A DNA stretch of 64,000 nt, from NCBI RefSeq assembly GCF_000746525.1, contig NZ_CP009048.1:3341501-3405500 (forward strand). Reading direction: 5' to 3'. Below the pieces are notes generated by a model, which saw nothing but the letters and a program-made list of their open reading frames with translations, ran no database searches and was not told the DNA's origin. Position numbers and translations under genes: made by a program. Source of the DNA: Pseudomonas alkylphenolica (GTDB taxonomy: Bacteria > Pseudomonadota > Gammaproteobacteria > Pseudomonadales > Pseudomonadaceae). Shown one piece after another: positions 1-8,954 of this stretch; position 1 is the stretch's first letter; each line of letters opens with the position of its first letter.

Positions 1-1
1 G

Positions 2-55
2 TCTGTCGTGCTCGGGGCCAAGCCTCCTGCAGCGGAGCCAGCCGAGAACGAGTGA
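2..55 (+). CDS. C-terminal end of an upstream ICE protein (partial)
   Basis: An open frame enters from the left edge and stops with TGA at 53-55. It encodes a 17-residue tail rich in Pro, Ala and Glu (ending AEPAENE), the sort of low-complexity acidic tail common on ICE DNA-processing proteins. The body of the gene lies outside the window, so no function can be assigned. Confidence 0.35.
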   Translation, partial: SVVLGAKPPAAEPAENE

Positions 56-259
56 TCATTCCCGCCCTGCGTGCACCTTTCCCGTTGAGCGATTGCGCCA
101 ACCACCAGTCGCTCACCGGGCAACAGCCAGCGTCCATGGAGTTCCACTGAGATCCGCAGTTCGCGGCACATGGAGAAGCTCCCGGAGAACCAACCTACGG
201 CCTCCATTCGCTGCCCCATGGCTTCCAGCTACTCTTGCAGACTCTCCTCGATTGCCACA

Positions 260-457
260 TCAGTCCAGATTCTCCGCGATATGGAATACAAGCTTGAGCG
301 GTTCCTTGCTGTCGACTATCTGGTACATCACATCCCGCTTGCTTCTGGGCAACGTTTTCGCACAACGCTTCGCCGTATCACGCACGGCTGCATCGGTGCC
401 GTGAATAGTCGCCGCCAACAGCAGCACCAGGTATGCATCGGTAAGCGTCTTCGCCAT
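260..457 (-). CDS. small hypothetical protein
   Basis: A 65-residue frame starting at ATG 457 (MAKTLTDAYL), with possible starts further upstream at 481 and 499. A GAGG lies very close to ATG 457. The product has a short hydrophobic N-terminal stretch and a basic centre with no motif I recognise. It points away from the next gene and sits in an otherwise gene-poor 750-bp leader region. It could be a small ICE protein or a chance frame; the protein-like composition of the centre is the only argument for it. Confidence 0.35.
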   Translation of the reverse strand: MAKTLTDAYLVLLLAATIHGTDAAVRDTAKRCAKTLPRSKRDVMYQIVDSKEPLKLVFHIAENLD

Positions 458-499
458 CACCTCAGTCTCATTGCAGGTCATTTTTGAACTGACGCTCAT

Positions 500-811
500 C
501 CGGTTGCATAGCGCCCTAACTATCTCGGAATCATGTCAAGTTGTTCCACTGACGTCCACTGCGGTCGCTGAAGCGATGCGTGACGATACGGTCGCGGCTC
601 TGACGTACGACCTGCTCGACGCGTCTGAAAACACCCTTTCATAGCGCAAACGTCGACCGATCACGCCCACTCCCGCTGAATACGGCGCAACAGGGGTTCG
701 GTTTGGTTTTCGACACATACGCTGATCGCAGGCATCAATGATCCCGTGTCCCTCCTCTCCCAGGGACGGTGCAGTTATCCCAGTGTTGACCTGAAGTCAT
801 GAGGAGGTCCC
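500..811 (+). promoter_or_regulatory. leader of the GHKL ATPase gene
   Basis: No gene is visible in this 310-bp stretch. A hairpin GTCCC (748-752) / GGGAC (763-767) lies about 45 bp before the next start, and the Shine-Dalgarno GAGGAGG (801-807) is strong. The pattern of a GGGAC hairpin followed by AGGAGG and CCC directly before ATG is shared with the leader of radC at 30.1 kb. Confidence 0.35.
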
Positions 812-2725
812 ATGCGTCTGCCCTTCGAGCTCGATCCGCAGATCATCCACCACATCATTTACAGCCAGGCGGGCTCCATCGGCAAAGCCCTCATCGAGTT
901 GCTGATGAATTCGGTCGATGCCAGCGCCAGTGCCGTGCATCTGTCGCTGTCGCGCACCGGCTTCAGCTGCAGCGACGACGGCCAGGGCTTTGCCAGCCGC
1001 GAAGATGTCGTTTGCTACTTCGGCCGGTTCGGCACGCCACATGATGAAGGCGATGCGACCTATGGCCGTTTCCGCCTCGGGCGCGGCCAGATCATGGCCC
1101 ATGCCGCGACAGTCTGGCGCTCCAATGCCTGGATGATGACCGTCGATACCCGTGCGATGGGTTATCACTACGACCTAGACGACCTCCAGGACGCGTCGCC
1201 GGGCTGCTCGATCTCCGGCAACTGGTACGAAGTCCTGAGTGATGCAGAACTGATGTCGGCGATCCAGGAGGTTCGGGATTTGGTGCGTTACACTCCCGTC
1301 AGCGTGGTTTTGAATGGCCAGCGCATCACCCGCGATCCCCTTATAGAGCGCTGGGACGCCGAGGATGAGTGCGCCTGGTATCGCGTGAAAGCGGACGGCG
1401 CGGTCTCCATCTACAACCAGGGCGTACTGGTGCGTCACGACCCCGCGCATATGTGGGGTGCCGGGGGCCTCATCGTATCCAAGCAGGCCGTAGGCCTGAA
1501 CGTCTCTCGCACCGAGATTCTGCGCAAGACCTGTCCGGTGTGGAAAGCCATTGCCAAACAGTTCGGCCAGATGGCTGACCAGATCGCATCCCGCCTTGGC
1601 GATCATCGCAAGACCGAAGCGCGTCGTGAAAAGTCCGCGCGGGCGCTGCTTTCGGGCGATGCCAATATCGTCCAGATATACTCACGGGAAGAGGTCATCA
1701 CGCTTCTGCCCGGCAAGCGGCACGTGTCGCTTGAGGGCTTTCTGCGCAAATGCCGCTACAGCCATAACCAGCGGCAAGGCGGCAGGTTCGCGGTGGTCGA
1801 TAACGCCTTCGAGGTCCCGAAGGGTGAAGCCATCGCCCGCGAAGGTATCGCCGTGATCATTCACCCCGCCACACTCGACCGCTTCGGCTGCTACAGCGCA
1901 CAGGACTTCGTCGACTGTATCGTGCGAATCCATGCGAACCTGAAACAGGACGTGGAACTGAACGGCACACAGTACTGGCTCAACGGCCTCTTCGTTCCGG
2001 ACTTGCTGGCTTTCTCCACACTGCGCGACACGTTCATTGAGCGGACCCGTATCTTGACGGAAAAGGATGCGCTTGATCGCGAGACACGCCGCGCCTGGAC
2101 GGCGTTGCGCTGGTGCCTGCATCACTACGCCGCCTTGTGCACGAGTGGTCGGCCTGCATACGGGGGACAGGTCCGTGAGGGTAAATCGCTTCACATTCTG
2201 CTCGGACAGTCCAACATCGCCGAGGCGTGGACCGACGGCAGCAGTTACATCGCCATCGACGTCACCCTTGTGAAGCGGCTCAAATCGAGTCCGCTCAGGG
2301 CCGCTGCCTACATCTTTACCCTCATCGAGCACGAGGTCGCCCACGAAGGCGACAGTCTTGATTGCGGCCATGATGAAGCGTTCTATCAGCGTTTCCATGA
2401 CCTGGCGCTGCAGCATAGCGAGCAACGCCAGCGCTACATGCACCTGTGGCTGATGAAGTACACCACGAGCATGGAGGGCGATGGAAAGCGAGCGCGCGGC
2501 GAGGCCTGGCGTGAACGCTATCTGGTCGGCCGTGCCGGCAGCGGTCGCGAGAAACGCGGCCTTCCACCTACCATCGAAGATGTCAGCAACGACCCTGTCG
2601 TCGTCGACCCGGTTCCTGGCGAAAACATGGCCTTCATCGACTACCAGAACACGCTTCTTACTGTGGCTGACACCGACTCCCCGGCACCCGACTGGGTCGG
2701 AGGTACTGACACGTGCCGAGGCTGA
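812..2725 (+). CDS. GHKL (Hsp90/MutL-type) ATPase with an HEVAH motif
   Basis: 637 residues to the first stop. The N-terminus carries the GHKL ATP-binding signature: an N-box with Glu and Asn (ELLMNSVDA, about residues 28-36), a G1 box DDGQGF (about 54-59) and a Gly-rich GRFRLGRG (about 83-90). Near the C-terminus, residues 507-511 read HEVAH, an HExxH zinc-metalloprotease signature, followed by CGHDEAFY, which resembles the third-ligand region of SprT-like proteases. ATP-dependent conformational cycling is known for the family; the role in the ICE is unknown. ATG 812 has a strong GAGGAGG six bases upstream. The frame ends soon after a +1 shift that separates it from a C-terminal domain encoded to 3128. 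Confidence 0.8.
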   Translation: MRLPFELDPQIIHHIIYSQAGSIGKALIELLMNSVDASASAVHLSLSRTGFSCSDDGQGFASREDVVCYFGRFGTPHDEGDATYGRFRLGRGQIMAHAATVWRSNAWMMTVDTRAMGYHYDLDDLQDASPGCSISGNWYEVLSDAELMSAIQEVRDLVRYTPVSVVLNGQRITRDPLIERWDAEDECAWYRVKADGAVSIYNQGVLVRHDPAHMWGAGGLIVSKQAVGLNVSRTEILRKTCPVWKAIAKQFGQMADQIASRLGDHRKTEARREKSARALLSGDANIVQIYSREEVITLLPGKRHVSLEGFLRKCRYSHNQRQGGRFAVVDNAFEVPKGEAIAREGIAVIIHPATLDRFGCYSAQDFVDCIVRIHANLKQDVELNGTQYWLNGLFVPDLLAFSTLRDTFIERTRILTEKDALDRETRRAWTALRWCLHHYAALCTSGRPAYGGQVREGKSLHILLGQSNIAEAWTDGSSYIAIDVTLVKRLKSSPLRAAAYIFTLIEHEVAHEGDSLDCGHDEAFYQRFHDLALQHSEQRQRYMHLWLMKYTTSMEGDGKRARGEAWRERYLVGRAGSGREKRGLPPTIEDVSNDPVVVDPVPGENMAFIDYQNTLLTVADTDSPAPDWVGGTDTCRG

Positions 2726-3128
2726 CCAGAAGCTCATCGAGGCGCAGCACCGGGTTGACACAGCACAACGTGTCGCAGCGCAGATCAAGTACGACGAGGA
2801 GGAGGCCACGTATTGGGCCGAGATCGAAGCCTATGAGAAAGCCCAGACCGACGAAGAGGCTGCACGACGTCGATTCGCCACGCTATTCAATGTACAGATT
2901 GAAGAGGTCCATCCTGACGCACTGTGCTACTTGCTGCGCGAGGATCTGAGCGATGAAGAGCTTCATGTCCTGTGGACCGCAAAACCCTGGGAGGCTGACG
3001 ACCAGGAGGGCTCTGCCTATTACGAATTTGAAGACGGTGACCTCGATGAAGCCGACGGGCACACCGGTCGTCACCGGGCCTTCCCTGGCGATGACTATCT
3101 GAAGTGGCGTGAAGAACCCGATGCTTGA
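2706..3128 (+). pseudogene. probable C-terminal domain of the GHKL ATPase, in the +1 frame
   Basis: This 140-residue, strongly acidic frame (helical DEEEATYWAEIEAYEKAQ region, then an acidic tail) has no ATG, GTG or TTG near its beginning; the nearest in-frame start is at 2580, deep inside the upstream gene. Removing one G from the GTCGGAGG string near 2697-2703 would join it seamlessly to the upstream protein, giving about 770 residues. I therefore read it as the displaced C-terminus of the same gene, separated by a one-base insertion or a frameshift event. Translation from CTG 2706 is the alternative. Confidence 0.55.
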
Positions 3129-3214
3129 TCCGAGGGCGGCTGTAGCAGTCTATGGTCGCCTTCAATGCGCCAGAGCCTGTCGGCCAGAAAAGCACCGGCC
3201 GCTATCAAACACCT

Positions 3215-3231
3215 CTATACCCAGGGTATAG
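3215..3231. promoter_or_regulatory. perfect 17-bp palindrome, operator candidate upstream of topB
   Basis: CTATACCC-A-GGGTATAG is a perfect inverted repeat in the 318-bp gap between the GHKL gene and topB. Its size, symmetry and position suit a dimeric repressor operator overlapping a promoter. No other copy was noticed in the window. Confidence 0.5.
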
Positions 3232-3388
3232 CGCCATAGACGTCCACTGAACTCCCCGCGCGCGACCAAAACGAAGCGCCTTCTCTGACGATCTCCTAAA
3301 CGACCCTGGACTCAACTGTCGCAACCTTAATCCCCCGCTCAAAAAACCGGTCATTATCGAGTCCACCTTGTTTGCTGTCTCTCGCGCT

Positions 3389-3442
3389 CTCCCCGGACAT
3401 GCTGGTACTCATTCGATGAACACCACGCCAACTCCGGGGAGG
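3389..3442 (+). promoter_or_regulatory. ribosome-site-sequestering hairpin before topB
   Basis: CTCCCCGGA (3389-3397) is the exact complement of TCCGGGGAG (3433-3441). The second arm contains the topB Shine-Dalgarno GGGGAGG (3436-3442), five bases before ATG 3447. Folding would hide the ribosome site, so topB translation may be controlled by this leader. The loop is 35 nt and could hold a further structure. Confidence 0.45.
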
Positions 3443-3446
3443 CTAC

Positions 3447-5471
3447 ATGCGCGTGTATCTGTGCGAGAAGCCTTCGCAAGGCAAAGACATTGCCCGCGTG
3501 CTGGGTGCGAAACAGCGCGGAACTGGCTGCTACAACGGACCAGGAGTTGTCGTGACATGGTGCATTGGTCACCTGATCGAAGCCGCACCACCGGAAGCCT
3601 ATGGCGAACAGTACAAACGCTGGTCGATCGAACAGCTCCCCATTCTTCCCGAGCGCTGGCGCAGCGAGGTCAAGGCCTCCACTGCCGCGCAATTCAAGGT
3701 CGTCAAACAGTTGCTCGGCCAGGCCACCGAACTGGTGATTGCCACCGATGCCGATCGCGAGGGCGAGATGATCGCTCGCGAGATTATCGATCTGTGCGGC
3801 TACCGTGGTTCCATTCAACGGCTGTGGCTGTCGGCACTGAATGATGCCTCCATTCGCAAGGCATTGGATGCGCTCAAACCTTCGAACGAGACACTGTCGC
3901 TGTATTACTCGGCGCTCGCCCGCTCTCGCGCCGATTGGTTGATCGGCATGAACCTCAGCCGGTTGTTCACGTTGCTTGGCCGCCAGGCCGGTTACCAAGG
4001 CGTGCTGTCGGTCGGTCGTGTGCAGACGCCCACGCTGCGTCTTGTGGTTGATCGCGACCGCGAGATCGCCCGATTCGTGTCTGTTCCGTTTTGGTCCATC
4101 GAAGTGCAGCTATCGCACGCCGGCAATGCTTTCACCGCGAACTGGACGCCGCCCGATTCCACCACCGATGCTGCAGGTCGGTGCCTGGACCAACGAACTG
4201 CCCAGCAGGCAGCAGGCCGGATCGGCAGCACTCGCGAGGCGCAGGTATTGTCCGTTGAAACCGAGCGAGTTCGTGAAGCCGCGCCTCTCCCGTTCGACCT
4301 CGGCACGCTGCAGGAGGTCTGCTCGCGCCAGTTTGGTCTTGACGTTCAGGAGACACTGGACATCGCGCAATCGCTGTACGAGACGTACAAGGCGACCACC
4401 TACCCCCGTTCGGATTCAGGCTACCTGCCGGAGAGCATGTTGGCCGAAGTGCCGACAGTACTCAACGCCATGCTTGCCACCGATCCCGGCCTGCGCCCCT
4501 TGATCGACCAACTCGACCGCACCCAACGCTCACGCGCCTGGAACGATGCGAAAGTCACTGCTCACCACGGCATCATTCCCACGCTGGAGCCGACCAACCT
4601 TTCTGCCATGTCGGAGAAGGAGCTGGCCGTTTATCGGCTCATCCGTTCGCATTACCTGGCCCAGTTTCTACCTCACCATGAGTTCGACAGAACAGTCGCC
4701 ACGTTGTCAGCCAGCGGCCAGACACTGCAGGCGATGGGTAAGCAGGTTGCCGTCCTGGGATGGCGCCTGGCGATAATCAACAGCGGGCCGGACATACCCG
4801 ACGGTGCGGACGACGAGCCCGCCCAACGCAGCCAGATCCTGCCGCCGCTATCCGAGGGCACACATTGCCAGGTCGGCCCGGTCGATTTGAAAGCGCTGAA
4901 AACACTGCCGCCCAAGCCGTTCACGCAGGGCGAGTTGATCAAAGCCATGAAGGGTGTCGCCAAACTGGTGACCGACCCACGCCTGAAGCAGAAGTTGAAG
5001 GAAACCACGGGCATCGGCACAGAGGCCACCCGTGCAAACATCATCAACGGCCTGCTGGGCCGAAGCTACCTGGTCAAAAAAGGTCGATCCGTCCGCGCCT
5101 CCGAGGCGGCTTTCACCCTGATCGACGCTGTTCCCGCGGCCATCGCCGACCCGGGCACGACCGCTATCTGGGAACAGGCACTGGACATGATCGAATCCGG
5201 GCAGTTGACCCTGGACACCTTCATTGCGAAACAGTCGGCCTGGATCACGCAACTGATCCAGCAGTACAGCGGCACCACCCTGGCTATCCAGATCCCGAAA
5301 GGCCCTGCCTGCCCTCTGTGCGGCGGCGCTACACGCCAGCGAACCGGCAAAACCGGTCCCTTTTGGTCGTGCAACCGTTATCCCGACTGTAAAGGCACCG
5401 TAGCGATCGAATCGTCCGGTGGCAAGCGAGCCGCTCCGCGCAAGCGGCGGACCGCTCCCAGGGCTTCCTGA
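3447..5471 (+). CDS. topB: DNA topoisomerase III (ICE-encoded)
   Basis: 674 residues, the usual size for plasmid and ICE TopB proteins. This type IA enzyme cuts one DNA strand through a 5'-phosphotyrosine and decatenates or relaxes DNA; in PFGI-1/ICEclc elements it is a conserved member of the DNA-processing module. Seen in the sequence: TOPRIM start MRVYLCEKPSQGKDIA, metal-binding acidic motif DADREGE (residues 101-107), the active-site motif YPRSDSGYLP with the catalytic Tyr at residue 319, and one C4 zinc finger at the C-terminus (Cys 622 and 625, then a CNRYPDC pair). The start is set by GGGGAGG and by the family-typical N-terminus. Confidence 0.95.
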   Translation: MRVYLCEKPSQGKDIARVLGAKQRGTGCYNGPGVVVTWCIGHLIEAAPPEAYGEQYKRWSIEQLPILPERWRSEVKASTAAQFKVVKQLLGQATELVIATDADREGEMIAREIIDLCGYRGSIQRLWLSALNDASIRKALDALKPSNETLSLYYSALARSRADWLIGMNLSRLFTLLGRQAGYQGVLSVGRVQTPTLRLVVDRDREIARFVSVPFWSIEVQLSHAGNAFTANWTPPDSTTDAAGRCLDQRTAQQAAGRIGSTREAQVLSVETERVREAAPLPFDLGTLQEVCSRQFGLDVQETLDIAQSLYETYKATTYPRSDSGYLPESMLAEVPTVLNAMLATDPGLRPLIDQLDRTQRSRAWNDAKVTAHHGIIPTLEPTNLSAMSEKELAVYRLIRSHYLAQFLPHHEFDRTVATLSASGQTLQAMGKQVAVLGWRLAIINSGPDIPDGADDEPAQRSQILPPLSEGTHCQVGPVDLKALKTLPPKPFTQGELIKAMKGVAKLVTDPRLKQKLKETTGIGTEATRANIINGLLGRSYLVKKGRSVRASEAAFTLIDAVPAAIADPGTTAIWEQALDMIESGQLTLDTFIAKQSAWITQLIQQYSGTTLAIQIPKGPACPLCGGATRQRTGKTGPFWSCNRYPDCKGTVAIESSGGKRAAPRKRRTAPRAS

Positions 5472-5474
5472 CGC

Positions 5475-6530
5475 CTGCCAGACACGTCCTGCCCCAGCCG
5501 CGTTTTCCAGCGGTTGTCAGGCATGGCCCCGCTACCCGCGGGGCGTCCCAAGCATGTCCCCGCCTTCTGCAATGGCATGTACCTCTCCTGCGGCTCGTGT
5601 CGCCGGGAGGATTGAAGGTGCTTTCCTGCCCGGCCAGATACACGGCCTGCTGATCGGCACTCTCTACGTCCGGCCCGAAGGATCTCCTGGCGCCTTGCGC
5701 GCAAGATGCCAGGAGACCCTTCGGGGACGACGGTGTTCGCCTCCGGTGCCCGCCGGTGAAACAACGGGCTCCTTTTGTGCGCGGATGTGCGCCGAAAGAT
5801 ATCGACCCCAACCACGAAACGGGTCGGGTGCGATCTGCTCCAGCGACAGGCGTTGACGACGGCCACGTCCCTGCGACAGCCACAGGTGGTTTCTCTATCC
5901 CCCCGCTGGAGGCGTACTGCCTCCAGCGCCTTGTTCCTCTCCGCATCTTGAACGCCGTCTGCCTGCGGGCTGTCCAGAACCCGGTGACTTCGCCACAACT
6001 AGAACAGAAGATGGACACATGCACCTTCAACACCTTCGGTACGGCAGCGTGTGCCGCCGCACCCAAGTCATGAACTTGGCCGCCGAACAGGGAGAGTGGC
6101 ATGTCGCCATACATTAGGCGTCAGCACCGGTAATGATGACAAAAGCCCCATACCGGTGCCGAACTACGAAACCCTATTTCTGCTACTACGGGAATACCCC
6201 GGCACAGCGGACAGATACCCATGACGGGGGCGCCGGGTGATGCCCAAGGAGTGCCCCCGCCTTTAAGGCATACCGGACGACTACACCCTGGTGCCGTATC
6301 GCGTGCACTTCGCTGCAAAGCCATTGGCAACTCAATGGCCGTGCCTTGGGCCTAGCTCGGACGACACCTGCAACAGGTCTTGCAATAACAGGGGCGCGCA
6401 AAAAGCCCATTGTCGGCAGACGCCATGAAGCCGCTTTGCCATTCTGTCACCATCTGTTGCTAACTCCGGTCAGCACCATGCCAGCAGCCACGGTCCCCAG
6501 GCTGCGACGTGGAGGTTCCACGTAGACCGA
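5475..6530 (+). ncRNA. hairpin-rich untranslated tract, candidate structured RNA
   Basis: About 1.05 kb between topB and the next gene has no credible coding frame but many strong inverted repeats. The best is a long stem at 5667-5729: CCCGAAGG (5674-5681) with CCTTCGGG (5718-5725), TCTCCTGGC (5683-5691) with GCCAGGAGA (5708-5716) and an inner CTTGC/GCAAG. Others: CGACCC 5803-5808 / GGGTCG 5821-5826; a perfect 10-bp stem 5904-5913 / 5919-5928; CCAAGT 6063-6068 / ACTTGG 6074-6079; GCACCGGT 6124-6131 / ACCGGTGC 6152-6159; ACGTGGA 6507-6513 / TCCACGT 6517-6523. The density suggests a long structured transcript or an origin-like DNA structure. I cannot match it to a named class. Confidence 0.4.
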
Positions 6531-6714
6531 TCCAGTCCGCTACGCATCGTTTTACGCGGACGTGCGCCACACCTAGCGCCGATGCTCTTCATTCCCGCGC
6601 AACCCCGCGTTTCTTCATTCGCGCATGGCACTGCCCCGTTCAGAACTGCCGTCGTATCGGCTTACGCGAAGTCAATCCACCGCGCCTATGGCGCATCGTC
6701 TTCTGGAGGCTCCC

Positions 6715-6997
6715 ATGGCACTGTGCAGCAAATCACGACTGTTCGAGTTCGGCGGCCATGGCTGCGTCATCAGCAACGAGGTGATATTCCACCCACGACT
6801 CAACACAGGCACTGAATCTCGGCGAACAACTGCGCGAGGCCGTGCTGCAGAACCAGATCGATGAAACATCGTGCCTACTCAAGCGCGAGACGGTGAGCCT
6901 GCTTGTCGGCATCTCCGACCTGCATATTCGAGCGAACCTGCGAGCGCGCGTTGCGCAGCTGCTGCTTGATACCTCCGACGCTGAGTGCTTCGACTGA
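6715..6997 (+). pseudogene. small ICE protein gene with a frameshift
   Basis: Translation begins well: GGAGG six bases before ATG 6715, product MALCSKSRLFEFGGHG and on to VIFHPRL. From about 6797 the conserved-looking frame continues in the +1 frame (ALNLGEQLREAVLQNQ, then LLKRETVSLLVGISDLHIRA) to TGA 6997. Reading both together gives a protein of about 93 residues, resembling short hypothetical proteins that precede this gene set in related ICEs. In the first frame alone translation stops at 6864. The shift is one extra base near CACCCACGAC and is not obviously in a homopolymer. Function unknown. Confidence 0.6.
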
Positions 6998-7077
6998 AGC
7001 ACCTGCATTTATTCACCCACTGGGACCCGCCCCCCTGTTGGGGATGGGCTCCGCCTAACCTCTGCTGGAGAAATACC

Positions 7078-7791
7078 ATGTCTCAGACTCCCAATCCTTT
7101 TATCCGCGGCTACCAAAACCTGCATGTCGTTCGTACTCTCTGCATCACCTATGAGGACGACAGCCCGCCCGTATGGCGGCAACTTCATCCCAGCCAAGCA
7201 CACCTTCTGGACGATCAAATCGCGCAGTTTCCCTGCATCCTGTGCAACGACTTCGCGCTGATCACGGAAGGCCAAGAGGTCGGCGACGACCTTGAGGCAC
7301 AGTGCCAAACCGAAGGCATCGTCCGCTCTGTGGTCTACGCCGTCCTCGGCGGCGATGCCCGGCAGCCCATCCACATCGGCGATACCTACACCGCTGAGGA
7401 CGCGCGGGAAGTTGTACGGCACCTGACTTTTGAGACCGGCTTCTACAGCCGATGCTGGGAAATCAGCACGGCACACATCACCGAAGAAGCTGGTTGCTAC
7501 CTGACAGAGCTTGCAGACATCGCCACGCCGATCGGCCTTCTGTTCGTCGCTTTCCGGATCCCATACAGCCCGGCGATCGGCATCAAAGTGATTACCACAC
7601 CCTGGACCGACGCCAACCTGCAGTACGTCGAAGACATCACCGCCGAGCAGTTGCGGCGGGAGCATCAGGACAAAGGTATGCCAGAGTCCCTGCTTGAGGT
7701 CTTGCATCTGGCAGCGTTAGCTGACGTTCGCTTCCTGATCTTCGATGCCGATGCACCGGTACTCGACGGCCTGCCGTTGTACGAAGAATGA
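7078..7791 (+). CDS. conserved ICE hypothetical protein
   Basis: 237 residues starting at ATG 7078 after GGAG (CTGGAGAAATACC). The protein is soluble, mildly acidic, with no signal peptide, membrane segment or catalytic motif I recognise; it begins MSQTPNPFIRGYQNLHVVRT and ends with a stretch of short strands. Proteins of this size and position are found in many PFGI-1-like ICEs between topB and the DUF3577 gene, possibly the DUF5983 family (not certain). It is followed directly by a strong terminator, so it may be its own transcription unit. Confidence 0.7.
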   Translation: MSQTPNPFIRGYQNLHVVRTLCITYEDDSPPVWRQLHPSQAHLLDDQIAQFPCILCNDFALITEGQEVGDDLEAQCQTEGIVRSVVYAVLGGDARQPIHIGDTYTAEDAREVVRHLTFETGFYSRCWEISTAHITEEAGCYLTELADIATPIGLLFVAFRIPYSPAIGIKVITTPWTDANLQYVEDITAEQLRREHQDKGMPESLLEVLHLAALADVRFLIFDADAPVLDGLPLYEE

Positions 7792-7814
7792 CCCTTGCCA
7801 CGACATACCTTCTC

Positions 7815-7838
7815 GCCCCTCATCCGAGGGGCTTTTTT
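7815..7838 (+). terminator. Rho-independent terminator
   Basis: GCCCCTC (7815-7821), loop ATCC, GAGGGGC (7826-7832), then six T residues. It lies 24 bp after the stop of the 237-residue protein gene. Confidence 0.85.
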
Positions 7839-7939
7839 CTGCCCGGATGAAACGACAAATGCGGGGCACGCCGGTTGCCGATTGACGCGGGCCTACTACC
7901 ATGTGGCGATGTCATTCTGAGCGCCTGTTCGCTGGCCTA

Positions 7940-7995
7940 GCCGGCAACATCCCAGGTAGTCGAGACCTTCAAGACTTCGGTGCGGCATTGCGCAT
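7940..7995 (+). promoter_or_regulatory. leader RNA motif, copy A (divergent)
   Basis: This segment aligns with copies B (10384-10450) and C (29960-30027): GCCGGCAACATCCCAGGTAG, then CTTCAAG, then GGTGCGG. The central stem here is AGTC/GACT around the CTTCAAG loop, where the other two copies have AGCC/GGCT, a compensatory C-G to T-A change. It precedes the 8100 gene by about 105 bp. Confidence 0.45.
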
Positions 7996-8099
7996 TGGTC
8001 ACTGTGCTCCCTGATGCACACAGCCTCTATTTACCCAACCCACAAGGGATACCCTCCCTGGCGGGCAGGAGTCTCTTGTTTTCCTCAAAGGAGTCTCCC

Positions 8100-8871
8100 A
8101 TGGATCATTCAACCATTCGCACGCAGATGCCGACGTTGGTGTCGGACCATATTCCGCGCAATGTTCGCAGCTTCAAGTTCCGCATCTACGAAGACCTTCC
8201 GCAGGAATCCTCACTCGGCGTCCGTATGGACCCGCAGCCCTTCGAGGGCAAAGTTGTCGCCAAGACCGATCAGGTCATTGTGGTCAAGATCGGTCGTGCC
8301 GAATTCGCCGTACTGGATCGCCACCAGGTGAGCCAGGAACCCGACGAAGGCACCAAGGTACAAGTCCAACCCTATGTTCGTCGCCGCTTCGACGGTCTTC
8401 GCGCGGATACGCCCGAAGAGCGCACAGAAGTGGCCTCGGACGGCACTCCATACACGGTGAAGACACACATTCTCGGATCAGCACCGGCCAAGTTGCCGGT
8501 TCCTAAACTGCGTTGCCCGGAGTTGCCGGAGCTCGTTCATCAACTGGAGCAACTGCCCGCTCCCGATGGTTTCCGGCGCATCACCCACCTCCTGGTGGAT
8601 GCCGAGGCCAGGGATTTCCACCTGGGTCGACCCGTTACCTCGCTTCACGATCTCCACGGTGAAATTCCCGGGCCGCGTCACGGTGCTCTATGACCGTGCT
8701 GGCGACCATTACGCCGTGGAGTTGCGCCACGCTGATGAACTCATCCAGCGCGTGGACGAGGTGTACTTCGACATGCTCGGCGAAACGCTGGCACACCTGA
8801 TCGACGACGGGCATTGGCGGCAGATCCAGGTGGAAATCCTGTCGGACGGGCGCAAGCCGATTCGGCACTGA
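8100..8871 (+). pseudogene. conserved ICE hypothetical protein gene with a one-base frameshift
   Basis: ATG 8100 follows AAAGGAG and opens MDHSTIRTQMPTLVSDHI. The protein runs in one frame to HFHL-like residues at 8624, then the natural continuation (VDPLPRFTISTVKFPGRV, ending RKPIRH) is in the +1 frame to 8871. Dropping one G of the GGG at 8624-8626 restores a single frame of about 256 residues. As written, the frame stops at 8693. The protein has a beta-rich N-terminal part and a helical C-terminal part and no motif I can name. Either a real mutation or a consensus error in a G run. Confidence 0.65.
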
Positions 8872-8954
8872 TCAGTCGGCCAACGCCACTCCTTACCTGT
8901 CCAGCTTCCTGCCTTCTTGGCGGGAAGCATTTTCCTCAAGCAATGGAGATCACC

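Noticed and set aside
1682..2809. Long minus-strand open frame (375 residues) opposite the GHKL ATPase gene
   Set aside because: The plus-strand frame has clear GHKL motifs; the antisense frame has no motif or ribosome site and is a by-product of GC-rich codon use.
5329..6114. Minus-strand frame of 261 residues across the end of topB and the following region
   Set aside because: Composition is Arg/Ala/Gly-rich like other shadow frames, it overlaps topB, and the region is better explained by hairpins.
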